From the IMG/VR virus record IMGVR_UViG_3300040807_001405, positions 1 to 31,208 of that record: 31,208 nt of DNA, one strand, 5' to 3'. The translations under genes were made by a program, and so were the position numbers. This stretch comes from a virus. Positions 7,524 through 15,603 of this stretch are shown here, in pieces. How positions within the stretch are numbered: position 1 is the stretch's first letter; each line of letters opens with the position of its first letter. A model generated the notes under the pieces. It saw nothing but the letters and a program-made list of their open reading frames with translations. It searched no databases and was not told where the DNA came from.

Positions 7524-7876
7524 TGGATCACCTCCTCGACGTCCACGATCGTATAGCAGAGGTGGTCGCTCGCTTCTCGCTCGTCGGGAACGCGGACCGA
7601 TCGGATCTCCCATTCCGCGCCGCCGTAGTCGACGCGGTCCTCGATGTTGATCCTCCCATCCTGATCGTGGAGGAGGTACATCGTCGCCGTCCGCTGTCGT
7701 CCCTCGCGTCCCGCCGTCGTCGCGTCCGATCCGCCGCTGATCTGCACCATCGCGTTATAGACGCCGACGACGCTCGTCCACGTTTCGACCGGCGAGCCGA
7801 CCGCGTCGTTCGCAACGGTTCGACTCTTCACCGTGATCGTCTTCCCGTGCTTCGCGATCAGGCTGTCGATGCTCAT
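7520..7876 (-). CDS. Head closure / head-tail adaptor protein
   Basis: A 118-residue protein starting MSIDSLIAKHGKTIT; the ATG at 7876 overlaps the connector stop as ATGA. It has features of phage head-tail joining proteins: a short N-terminus, VYNAMVQISGGSD, an oxidoreductase-free beta core with RINIEDRVDYGGAEWEIRSV, and a C-terminal strand. These proteins form the stopper ring under the connector. Gene order and size agree with this; sequence evidence alone is moderate. Confidence 0.75.
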   Translation of the reverse strand: MSIDSLIAKHGKTITVKSRTVANDAVGSPVETWTSVVGVYNAMVQISGGSDATTAGREGRQRTATMYLLHDQDGRINIEDRVDYGGAEWEIRSVRVPDEREASDHLCYTIVDVEEVIQ

Positions 7877-8742
7877 CGGATCTCCCGGTACGCTTGGAGT
7901 TTCTCCCACCGTGCGGAGAGGAGTTCCGCGACTGCGATCCGACTGTAGTTGTAGTCGCCGAGCGACTCGGATCCGACCGTTCGATCCTGCTTCCGCTCGC
8001 GGTAGAGGTCTGCGGCGATCTCGATCGTCGTCAGTTCGAGGTCGCCGGGGATCGTCGCGAACCCGGCGTCGTACTCGACGAAGACCGGGTGGAAACCGCG
8101 AGGGAACCGGTGCATCTCGTGACCGTCCGGCGACGAGTAGGGGAAGCGATCCGTGATCAGATGAACCTCGCCGGTCTGGAAGTCGACTCGGAACTCCGAC
8201 GCCGTCGTTCCCGGATACGCGATGATCGGATCCGCGTCGATGACGCTGAGACCGGAGAACCGATAGACGCTTCGCGAGTAGGCGTTCGCGAGAAGCGTCG
8301 CGGACCAGCCGGAGACGCTCGCGTTGATGTAGGAGACGACGAGAGCCGTCGTCGGGTAGGTCGAGAGCGAGATCGTCGAGGTCGTCGTCGTCCCGTCGCT
8401 CGCGACCTTTCGGAGTCGGATCTCCTCTCCGTCGTTCGCGACCGTAGCGAGAACGTCGGTCGATCCGGTATCGCTCGTGATCTTCATCGCAGAACGCGAC
8501 CCGTATGAGATCGCGTTGATCGAGACGATCGGAGTATTCCGAACCGTCAGCGTCGACTCGCCGTTCGGTTCGCTCCACTCGTAGTACGTTCGCGACTTGA
8601 ACTTCCGGTCGCAGTATTTCTCGACGACGTCGGTCGCTCGGTCGATCGCGGATTCGAGGATCGCGTCGTCGGTCGACGAGGTGATCCCGATCCAGTCCTT
8701 CAGGTTCGAGAGCGAGGTGAGCGCGTAGGTTCCGACCGCCAT
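7873..8742 (-). CDS. Head-tail connector protein (gp6-like)
   Basis: A 289-residue protein starting MAVGTYALTSLSNLKDWIGI. Its N-terminal pattern (LKDWIGITSSTDDAILESAIDRATDVVEKYCDR in outline) is the typical helical start of HK97 gp6-like connector proteins. A long beta-rich insertion (residues about 70-225) follows. It returns to helix near the end (ELTTIEIAADLYRERK), the usual last helix of this family. It is larger than many gp6 proteins (about 100-200 residues), owing to the insertion. It lies downstream of the capsid gene and should form the ring below the portal. Confidence 0.8.
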   Translation of the reverse strand: MAVGTYALTSLSNLKDWIGITSSTDDAILESAIDRATDVVEKYCDRKFKSRTYYEWSEPNGESTLTVRNTPIVSINAISYGSRSAMKITSDTGSTDVLATVANDGEEIRLRKVASDGTTTTSTISLSTYPTTALVVSYINASVSGWSATLLANAYSRSVYRFSGLSVIDADPIIAYPGTTASEFRVDFQTGEVHLITDRFPYSSPDGHEMHRFPRGFHPVFVEYDAGFATIPGDLELTTIEIAADLYRERKQDRTVGSESLGDYNYSRIAVAELLSARWEKLQAYREIR

Positions 8743-8770
8743 GACGTCTCCGGGAATCCTTCCCTCGACT

Positions 8771-8794
8771 GACCGCCGCCCGAAGGCGACGGCC
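8771..8794 (-). terminator. Stem-loop with UUCG tetraloop after the capsid gene
   Basis: In minus-strand RNA, positions 8794-8785 and 8780-8771 pair over ten base pairs (two G-U) around a UUCG tetraloop (8784-8781), an exceptionally stable hairpin. It begins 31 nt after the capsid stop and lies before the connector gene. No U-run follows, so partial termination or protection of the capsid mRNA 3' end is as likely as full termination. Confidence 0.65.
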
Positions 8795-8824
8795 AGCCGA
8801 TGAAAGGAGGAAGAAAGAAAGAGA

Positions 8825-10180
8825 TCAGATCTTCAGAGCGACGATCGGACCGGCGTTGCTGCCGTCGCCCGCATCGTGGACCTGAATCGCGATCCGCTCC
8901 GTACCACGCACCGCGATCTCGTCCTGCTTGAACGCATCGAGACCGGAGTCGCTGAGAGCGATCTCGGTCGCGCGGCGATCGCCGAACTTCGTCGCGAGAC
9001 TCAGGTCGCCGAAGTAGGCGATCAGATCGTCGGCGGTGTACGACGACGGCATCACCTGAGTGAACTCGACCGGGTATCCGAGGATCGTCGGCTGACCACC
9101 CGCGCGGTACTCGGTTCCGGAGAAGCCGTTCGCCGCAACGAAGAGCCGCTCGAAGACAGCGTGGAACACCGACTTGTGCATGTAGAACTTGCAGTTCGGG
9201 GTGTCCGCGTACTGCGGGAGGAGAGCCATCAGCGAAGTGACGTCGTCGTTGTCGACGCTACCGAATCCCGTACCGGCGACGTCGTGGATGCCCGCCGCAC
9301 CGACCGACGATTCGAGACCGGTGAACGGCGCGCCGGTCCCGGTGAATCCCTGCGAGTCTTCGCTGTTCGCGAAGGCGTAGGCGATTTCACCGGCGAGATC
9401 GTCGGCGATGTTCACGAACGCGTCTTCCTGAAGTTCGGAGGACACGGTCGTGAGGATCATCGCCTTCTTCGCGGTCATCGTGACCTGAGCGAAGGTCTGA
9501 GTCGACTCGGTTCCGGCGGTCGCTTCGCCCGGATAGTAGACCGAGAGAGTCCCGGTCCGCTTCGGGAGGTAGTGAACCTCGGTCGTCATCGGAACGATCT
9601 TCGAGTTCCGACGGAAGACGCCGAACTCTTCGCGGAGGTTGATCAGTTCGGTCTCGAACTCATCGGGAACGAGGAAGCCGCCAGCCGAGTTCGTTCCCTC
9701 GACGTGCGCCTTCGAGACGATGCCGTGACGGTCGCAGAAGTCGAGCGACTTCCGGCTTCCCATCTGAGCGCGGCACCAGTGGCCGAAGTTCATCGCCTTG
9801 TGGACGGCTTCGCCGTTCGAGTCGTCCTTGAAGTGACGCAGTCGACCGTAGGTCTTCGGACGGATGATCGCCGGAGCGGACGCCTTCGCGGTAGTCGCGA
9901 GACCCTTCCGGAAGGTCGGACGGAACGCCTTCGGAGCGACCGCCTTCTCCTCTTCCTCGTCCTCTTCGACCGCCTTCTCCTCTTCCTCTTCCGCCATCTC
10001 GGCAGCCTTCGGAGCGAGGATCACTTCGAGGTCTTCGGGCTTGACCGGAGTTCCCTCTTCGTCGGTCACCATGACCTTATCGAGATACAGAGCCTTCGCC
10101 TGACCGAACCGGGACTCGCCGACCTGATCGGCGAGCGTCTGGAGTTCGGTCTTCAACGCGGTGAGTGTCACCTGTCGCAT
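8825..10180 (-). CDS. Major capsid protein, HK97 fold
   Basis: A 451-residue HK97-type major capsid protein starting MRQVTLTALKTEL, with the strong ribosome-binding site AAGGAAAT upstream. Residues 1-60 are helical, as expected of a scaffolding delta domain. About 60-80 is a striking Glu-rich linker with runs such as EEEEEK, and then comes a basic segment. The core begins near GGFLVPDEFETELI, a motif characteristic of HK97-fold capsids, and ends NAGPIVALKI. Upstream lies the matching protease, which probably removes the N-terminal domain during head maturation; the cleavage site cannot be placed. A stable stem-loop follows the stop, which may help set its high expression. Confidence 0.93.
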   Translation of the reverse strand: MRQVTLTALKTELQTLADQVGESRFGQAKALYLDKVMVTDEEGTPVKPEDLEVILAPKAAEMAEEEEEKAVEEDEEEEKAVAPKAFRPTFRKGLATTAKASAPAIIRPKTYGRLRHFKDDSNGEAVHKAMNFGHWCRAQMGSRKSLDFCDRHGIVSKAHVEGTNSAGGFLVPDEFETELINLREEFGVFRRNSKIVPMTTEVHYLPKRTGTLSVYYPGEATAGTESTQTFAQVTMTAKKAMILTTVSSELQEDAFVNIADDLAGEIAYAFANSEDSQGFTGTGAPFTGLESSVGAAGIHDVAGTGFGSVDNDDVTSLMALLPQYADTPNCKFYMHKSVFHAVFERLFVAANGFSGTEYRAGGQPTILGYPVEFTQVMPSSYTADDLIAYFGDLSLATKFGDRRATEIALSDSGLDAFKQDEIAVRGTERIAIQVHDAGDGSNAGPIVALKI

Positions 10181-10268
10181 GTTGATTTCCTTGAACGTGG
10201 TTTCGTAGTTGCCTCGACGTTCCCGCCATCGTCCGCCCGGTCCGGCCCTATCGGCCACCCGTCCCGAT

Positions 10269-10283
10269 CGACGCATCGCGTCG
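10269..10283 (-). terminator. Short hairpin after the protease gene
   Basis: CGACGC and GCGTCG (6 bp, 3-nt loop) lie five bases past the protease stop, in the 107-bp gap before the capsid gene. There is no U-run. The remainder of the gap holds only the capsid ribosome-binding site, and I see no clear promoter in it. The hairpin could modulate protease-to-capsid expression; the support is weak. Confidence 0.3.
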
Positions 10284-10287
10284 CTAG

Positions 10288-10887
10288 TTATAGACTCGAA
10301 AGTCGGTCGATATATCCTCGCTTCGGAACCTCGATCTCGATCGAGTGAGCCGGAGCCTCGTAGGAGAGCCACCGCTCGGCGGCTGCTCGGTCGACCGCAC
10401 CCTTCCGGACGGCGGAGACGAGAGCCTCGCCGTTCGCCGGGAGCGGAGCGACGGAGACCTCCAGCAGTTTCCACTTCGAGAAGACGTTCCGGACGTTCTC
10501 CCCGTAGTCTTCGCGGTCCTTCTGGCTCGCCTTCCGAACGCCGCCCGGAGCAGGGACGAAGCCGACCGAGATACCCTTCACGATTCCCTGCTCGACGAGC
10601 GACTCGACGAACTCAGGGAAGTACGAGCCGGAGAAGTCCGACGGTCGCTTCGCGAACTCGATCGTCGCGTCGACCTTTCCCTTCCCTCGCCGAAGTTCGG
10701 TCACGCGTCCGATCGGCTGGGCGTAGTCGTGGTTGTAGAAGACGACCGGGTTCGCGTCGAACTCCGTCGCGTCCATCCCTTGCGCGACGAGGACTTCGCC
10801 GTCGCGGTCGATCGTCTCGGTCGAGATCGTCGCGTCGATGGAGGGACCAGCCTTCGAGATCGAGGCGTTGAGAGTCTTTCGTTGCAT
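10288..10887 (-). CDS. HK97-family prohead protease
   Basis: A 199-residue serine protease that should cleave the capsid delta domain and other head proteins. I start it at MQRKTLNAS because the ATG at 10887 overlaps the portal stop as TGATG; an earlier start at 10926 would add 13 residues within the portal gene. The HK97-protease signature is visible: ETIDRDGEV near residue 24-32, a His in FYNHDY (His53) and the nucleophile Ser107 in GISVGFVP. Order portal, protease, capsid is the classic HK97 arrangement. Confidence 0.9.
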   Translation of the reverse strand: MQRKTLNASISKAGPSIDATISTETIDRDGEVLVAQGMDATEFDANPVVFYNHDYAQPIGRVTELRRGKGKVDATIEFAKRPSDFSGSYFPEFVESLVEQGIVKGISVGFVPAPGGVRKASQKDREDYGENVRNVFSKWKLLEVSVAPLPANGEALVSAVRKGAVDRAAAERWLSYEAPAHSIEIEVPKRGYIDRLSSL

Positions 10888-13739
10888 CAGATTCCTTCGA
10901 TAACTGGAATGAAGTCGCATCGGCAATTCGGGTGGACGATCCCCGGACTGTCGAACTTCGGCGTGAGCGTTCCACCCTTCGCTCCGACGATCGTCTCGCC
11001 TCCTCGGACCATCGGAGCATCAACGGCGAGAGCCTTTCCCTTCGACCCGTACTTCTTCTCGACGGCGTCGCAGAACTGGCACGCACCGGGAGCCTTGAGG
11101 AACCGCTTCTCGCGAACGGCTCCGGACTCCTTCCAAGCGTCGACCTGTCCCTCGTGGTAGGCGTTCGCCGACTCGGTCCTCGCGATCGTCTCCGCCCGCT
11201 TCGGCGAGAGGTCGTAGAGCGACCGAAGACGACCGACCTCGTCCTGAACGGAGAACGTGAGATCGAGACTCCCGACGAACCGCTTCACCGTGTCCTCGAC
11301 GACCGCCTTCGCGATCAGACCGGCTCGCTTCTCGATCGCCTTCGCCAGAGCCTCGGAGACCGCCGGAGAGCCGACCTTCCCCGCTCCGGCTCCTCGGAGT
11401 AGTTCGTTGACGCGAGAGATCCCGGCGGATCCTCCGCCCGCTGCGGCCTGCGAGATCGAGCCGACGAGGTCGTCGAGGATCTTCCCTTCGAGACCGGCGA
11501 GGGTCTTCAGGATCCTTCGGACCTCGACGTCGCGACGCCTCTTCTCGTCCTCGCTGCTCTTCACGTTCTTCGCCGGGATCGAAGCGATCTCCCCGTGTTC
11601 GAGAGCGGCGACGAGCGTCTTCTGGACTTCGGCGAGTCCTCCCGCGACGATCGAGGCGATCGCCATCGCCGGAGTGGTCTGCTCGTCGTCTCGGATGTCC
11701 TCGTCGGCGTCCGGCTCTCCCTGCTCCGCCTTCACGCGAGCGAAGTCGCCCGGCAGACCCTCGATCCCGAGTCGGTACTTCCGGACGGACTTCGGCCACT
11801 CGTAGACCTTCAACTCGCCTTCGTCCTTCGGGTCGCTCGGCTTCGCCGGAGCCTTCTCTCGCTCGCCTTCGATCTCCGCGACCTTCCGCTCGGCCCACGC
11901 CGCGCCCGCCTCGTCCGGGTTCGCGGGATCGCCTCCCCAGAGGAGCCACGCGACGACGCCCGCCGACGGGTACTCGTCGTGACCCGGCTTCGCGGCGGGA
12001 GCGTCGAGGTCGACGCGATGACGCGAGAAGAACGACGCCATCCGGGAGACGGTCTCCGGCGAGAGGTTCGCTCGGTTCTTGATATCGCGAGCGCGAGCGA
12101 CGCCGACCTCGGTCCCGCCGCGTCCGTGTTCCTCTCGAAGCCGGAGACCGCGTTCCGCGAGAGCCGCCATCTGCTCGGTCGGCTTCAGGTCGACGTCGTC
12201 GATCGCCTTCGTCTCGGCTTCGACCATCCGCTCGGCGACCGCTCGCGAGAAGCCGCATCCCTGAAGCATCTTGACCGCCGAGTAGGCGGCGAGCCTCCGA
12301 CCTCGAACCGACTCTAGCAGATTCGCGGCGAACTCGACGTCCACGCTCGGCTCCTCTTCCTTCGCTTCGGGGATCGCGCTCGCCTCCGGCTCGTCGACCG
12401 AGAGCAGTCCGCCGCCCATCGGAGGCGCGCCGCCGAGAGGCTGACCGCCGATCAGCAACTGGTCCGCGAACTCGTTCTCGATCGGCTCTCGCCCCTCTTC
12501 GAGCCTCGCTTCGTTCGGCGTGCGCCAGCCGCCCGCGACCGCCGTCTGCCGCTCGGAGAGTTCCATCGCCTGATCTCGCGGCACCGGGTTGTCGTACGCG
12601 AGGCAGTAGTCCTCGTCGAGTCCGAAGAGCGGGAGGAGGCTCTGATTCATCTCCTGCTCGTCCATCCGGCAGAGCGGAAGGATCGTTCCCTCTCGCCATG
12701 CCGCGAAGCCGGTCGTCGCGCTCGCGAGGTTCGGATCGTTCGCCTTCAGCATCGAGACCGGGACGCCGAAGATCGCGGCGATCTCCTCGACGATCTCCTC
12801 GCGACCGGCGAGATCCTTCGGTGGGAAGTTGAGCGGCGTGAACTGGACGTCGCCCGTGACCGTGACGAAGTTCCCGTCCTTCCGCGTCCCTCGAAGCCGG
12901 TTCTCGACCTGCGTCTGGAAGCGATCCAACTGGTCGCCGGTAGGCGTTCCCTTCACGACGACGGCGTAGTCGGGTCGCGCCGAGTTCTGGAACGTCGCGA
13001 GATCCATCTCGTGCAGAGCCGCGTTCGCGGAGATCACGCCGAACGCCGCTTCGACCTTGCCGAGTCCGTAGTAGAGCGAACCCGGATTCGGTCGACGGAA
13101 GTGGACGACCTCGTCGACGTCGAATATCTGCTTATGCTGCGAGTCGACGCCGTAGACGTATCCGCGAATGAACTCCGTCTCGTCCGGAATCACCTCGACG
13201 TGCTGCGGTGCAAGCGGCCAGAGTTCTCCGGGGATCCCGGTCGCCTCGTCGATGATCGGGTGGAGGTACGCGTTTCCGGTCAGTTCTCCGTAGAGGATTC
13301 GGAGGACCGTCGAGTCGAAGCCGTTCAGGTACGGGTTCGCGGAGGCGAGGACGTCGAGGATCGGGTGATCGAGAACCTCCTGCATCTGGTCGCCGTACAT
13401 CGCCGCCTTCCGGAGAACGGCGGTCGACGGTCGCTGGTCTCCGTTCCCGTCGCCCATCAGGTACGCCTTGCGACGGCGGTCGATCCCGCGAGACGTAACG
13501 CGACGCGACTGGTCCTTCGTCGTGTAGAGCCGAATCGGCATCGACGCGACCGCGTTCGCGTTGATCGACGCGGCGGCGTAGACCCACGAGCGAAACGAGT
13601 TGATCCCTCTCTGCTGCGAGAACTCCGGACGCTTCGCTCCGTGCTGACCGGCTCCGACGACGTTCACGCTCGAAGCGAGATACTTGTCCGGCGTGGTCTG
13701 CCGCTTGCGGAGGAGTCCGAAGAGATCGCCGATCGGCAT
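10887..13739 (-). CDS. Portal protein fused to MuF-type minor head protein
   Basis: A 950-residue fusion. Residues 1 to about 430 are an HK97-type portal (SWVYAAASINANAVASMP near the start; VHFRRPNPGSLYYG; FGVPVSMLKAND). A Gly/Pro linker follows. A middle domain (about 530-640) contains GRGGTEVGVARARDIKNR and YPSAGVVAWLLWGGD, a pattern I recall from various phage structural proteins of unknown function. The last 98 residues (853-950) form a Mu gpF-like end, with ARTESANAYHEG, the CQFC pair (887, 890) and HPNCRC (936-941). MuF proteins sit inside heads and are often ejected with DNA. The reading frame is uninterrupted, and its start lies two bases after the terminase stop. Confidence 0.92.
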   Translation of the reverse strand: MPIGDLFGLLRKRQTTPDKYLASSVNVVGAGQHGAKRPEFSQQRGINSFRSWVYAAASINANAVASMPIRLYTTKDQSRRVTSRGIDRRRKAYLMGDGNGDQRPSTAVLRKAAMYGDQMQEVLDHPILDVLASANPYLNGFDSTVLRILYGELTGNAYLHPIIDEATGIPGELWPLAPQHVEVIPDETEFIRGYVYGVDSQHKQIFDVDEVVHFRRPNPGSLYYGLGKVEAAFGVISANAALHEMDLATFQNSARPDYAVVVKGTPTGDQLDRFQTQVENRLRGTRKDGNFVTVTGDVQFTPLNFPPKDLAGREEIVEEIAAIFGVPVSMLKANDPNLASATTGFAAWREGTILPLCRMDEQEMNQSLLPLFGLDEDYCLAYDNPVPRDQAMELSERQTAVAGGWRTPNEARLEEGREPIENEFADQLLIGGQPLGGAPPMGGGLLSVDEPEASAIPEAKEEEPSVDVEFAANLLESVRGRRLAAYSAVKMLQGCGFSRAVAERMVEAETKAIDDVDLKPTEQMAALAERGLRLREEHGRGGTEVGVARARDIKNRANLSPETVSRMASFFSRHRVDLDAPAAKPGHDEYPSAGVVAWLLWGGDPANPDEAGAAWAERKVAEIEGEREKAPAKPSDPKDEGELKVYEWPKSVRKYRLGIEGLPGDFARVKAEQGEPDADEDIRDDEQTTPAMAIASIVAGGLAEVQKTLVAALEHGEIASIPAKNVKSSEDEKRRRDVEVRRILKTLAGLEGKILDDLVGSISQAAAGGGSAGISRVNELLRGAGAGKVGSPAVSEALAKAIEKRAGLIAKAVVEDTVKRFVGSLDLTFSVQDEVGRLRSLYDLSPKRAETIARTESANAYHEGQVDAWKESGAVREKRFLKAPGACQFCDAVEKKYGSKGKALAVDAPMVRGGETIVGAKGGTLTPKFDSPGIVHPNCRCDFIPVIEGI

Positions 13740-13741
13740 GG

Positions 13742-14926
13742 TCAGAGGATCCTAAAATCGAACCCGGAGCGGGCGGAGGTATCGAGGCATCGGAGAGCCA
13801 GAGCCAACGCACAGACGCCGTCGTCGTGCATACCCGACGGAGCCTCGTAGCGAACGCCGGTTCGCGTGTAGATATACTCGAAAGTGTCGCACTCGACGCG
13901 TAGCCATCCGTCAGGAATCGAGACCCGACGCGTCTGGAACGCGGACGCGAGTCCTTCCATGATCTGCTGCTTCGACGTCGCGGAGAACTTGAATCCCTCG
14001 ACGCGAGGCGACTTCCGTTGAAGACCCTCGACGATCGGGTCGCCGACGCCGGTCGAGTCGATCAGGGATGGAGCCTCGCCGAGAAGACCGAGGATCCGAC
14101 GCTCGGTCTCGGCCCACGGTCCTTGCCACCGTTCGAGCATCGCGACCCTTCCGTCCTTGTCGAGACCGACGACGACCGTCCAGTCGACCGACTTCGCGAG
14201 GTCGATCCCGATCGCGACGACCGGGTCCGTCGAGAGCGGCGAGACGCAGGCGGCGATCGAGTCGAGTCCGAACGGGTTCCCGCCGTCGTCCGCCGGGATG
14301 CCGAGGAACTCCTGCTCGAAGACGTGCGCCGGGAGTTCCTGCCTCGCCGCCTCGATCTCGCCTTCCGGGATCGTCGGGTTCGTCGTCGTCGGGAGCCGCC
14401 ACGATCGCCAGCCGCCGTCGCCGATCTGCCCGCGCTCGAAGCACTGGTGGAAGAACGATCGACCCTTCGGAGTACCAAGGAACCACGCGTCGCCTTGCCG
14501 GTCCGCGAGCGTCGCCCGGATCGTCTCCTGCCACGCCGGACCGAGGTCGCGGACGATCCCAGCCTCGTCGATGATCACGCGGTCGTAGCGGCGTCCTCGT
14601 CCCGCGTCGACCGAGTCGAGAGACCAGAAGTCGATCGAGCCGCCGGAGACGAGATCGAACCGACGCTCGACGCGGTCCGCCTTGACGATCGCGGGCGCGA
14701 GGATCTTCTCGACGTCCCTCCACGGATCCGCGAGGTAGCGGTAGGTCGGAGCGAACCAGCCGACCTCGCCACCGTCGATCGCTCGGTCGATCGCGAGTTG
14801 GATACCGAGATGAGTCTTCCCGAATCGCCGACCGCATTCGAGGACGTTGAACCGAGCGGACTCGTCGAGGACTCGACGCTGCCCGGCGTGGAGCGCGTCT
14901 TCGATTGGTTCGATCGCGATCTTCAT
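13742..14926 (-). CDS. terL: Terminase large subunit
   Basis: A 394-residue packaging motor. The ATG at 14926 overlaps the mom-like stop as ATGA; upstream ATGs read into the mom-like gene in another frame. The ATPase part shows Walker A CGRRFGKTH (31-39), Walker B VIIDEA (117-122) and the FLGTPKG coupling motif (149-155). The nuclease part shows Asp242 in IGIDLAKSVDWT, Asp290 in LIDSTGVGDP, and Asp368/Asp369 in MHDDGV. All key residues are present, so both translocation and cutting should be intact. It is compact for the family. The small-terminase-like gene is about 4 kb upstream, separated by the tail-fibre, ParB-like and mom-like genes. Confidence 0.95.
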   Translation of the reverse strand: MKIAIEPIEDALHAGQRRVLDESARFNVLECGRRFGKTHLGIQLAIDRAIDGGEVGWFAPTYRYLADPWRDVEKILAPAIVKADRVERRFDLVSGGSIDFWSLDSVDAGRGRRYDRVIIDEAGIVRDLGPAWQETIRATLADRQGDAWFLGTPKGRSFFHQCFERGQIGDGGWRSWRLPTTTNPTIPEGEIEAARQELPAHVFEQEFLGIPADDGGNPFGLDSIAACVSPLSTDPVVAIGIDLAKSVDWTVVVGLDKDGRVAMLERWQGPWAETERRILGLLGEAPSLIDSTGVGDPIVEGLQRKSPRVEGFKFSATSKQQIMEGLASAFQTRRVSIPDGWLRVECDTFEYIYTRTGVRYEAPSGMHDDGVCALALALRCLDTSARSGFDFRIL

Positions 14927-15603
14927 CCCGGAAGCGCACGGGTCGGAGTTGCACCGCCCTCTCCGGACTGGACGCCCGGTGCATCGCTGTAAATGCTTCG
15001 TGCGCGCTTTGGGAATGGCTGAGACTGCAAAGGTATACGATACTGCTTTGAATTTCCAATCAGTTTCGCATAGCAGTGTTTTCCGCCTGTTGAACGCGAT
15101 GGCAAAGACCACGCATCATCTTTTCCGATACTGCCGCTTGCTATTGCTCCGCCAATTGTTCGCGGATGAACCCATCGACCTTTGAACAAATATTCTCTAC
15201 CTCCGTCGTTTTTTCCAAAGTACAAAAATCCGCTTGCTTGATAGATTCCACCGTGATGACCTTGTCCGGTATCGGCATATGAAACCAAGACCATCAATCC
15301 GGGATTAGTTCTCGCAACCATTTTCGTTGCGATTGCGATGATTCGAGAGACCGGAGTTTGATGCCTAGCAAGTGCGACTCTAGCCAACTCGGTAATTTGT
15401 GTTGATTGACATCGAAAGCGTTTCACGACCGGAGGCATCGGATTAGTAAAAATCACGCATCCGATGAAAGCACCGTTTTCCCAAACACCGATCTTCACAG
15501 TCTTGAATTTTGGGATGCATTTTGAATAATGCCATCGCTCACAAGCGTATGTTGCTGCTTTCCCAGAACACCAGTCGAGTTTGAGATCAGGCTTCAAACT
15601 CAT
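14923..15603 (-). CDS. mom: Mom-family DNA adenine modification protein
   Basis: A 226-residue protein starting MSLKPDLKLDWCSG. Mu Mom converts certain DNA adenines to N6-carbamoylmethyladenine and protects phage DNA from many restriction enzymes; it has an acetyltransferase-like fold. Family features visible here are DWCSGKAATYACERWHYSK (10-28), KIGVWENGAFIGCVIF (37-52), ELARVAL (72-78), VSYAD (107-111), QGHHGGIYQASGF (114-126), GKHCY (174-178) and QPFPKRA (195-201). The ATG at 15603 lies inside the ParB-like gene (17-nt overlap), and the stop overlaps terL as ATGA. Part of the gene is much lower in GC than its surroundings (22 of 60 bases at 15181-15240), a sign of transfer. Confidence 0.88.
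   Translation of the reverse strand: MSLKPDLKLDWCSGKAATYACERWHYSKCIPKFKTVKIGVWENGAFIGCVIFTNPMPPVVKRFRCQSTQITELARVALARHQTPVSRIIAIATKMVARTNPGLMVLVSYADTGQGHHGGIYQASGFLYFGKNDGGREYLFKGRWVHPRTIGGAIASGSIGKDDAWSLPSRSTGGKHCYAKLIGNSKQYRIPLQSQPFPKRARSIYSDAPGVQSGEGGATPTRALPG

Noticed and set aside
8876-10348. Long open frame on the plus strand opposite the capsid gene (490 codons)
   Set aside because: It mirrors the capsid gene, is very rich in Arg and Glu with no domain, and has no ribosome-binding site. High-GC antisense frames of this kind occur opposite many genes here.
11020-12699. 559-codon Arg-rich frame on the minus strand inside the portal-MuF gene
   Set aside because: It is the shifted frame of a real gene, with low-complexity Arg, Gly and Ser and no motif. 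The portal-MuF frame explains the region.
14018-14992. 324-codon plus-strand frame opposite terL
   Set aside because: Charged repetitive composition, no start signal, and it is opposite a terminase with all catalytic residues.
14926-15112. Upstream start extending terL into the mom-like gene by 62 residues
   Set aside because: The added residues are the shifted frame of the mom-like gene, while the ATG at 14926 gives the usual ATGA overlap and the normal terminase N-terminus.
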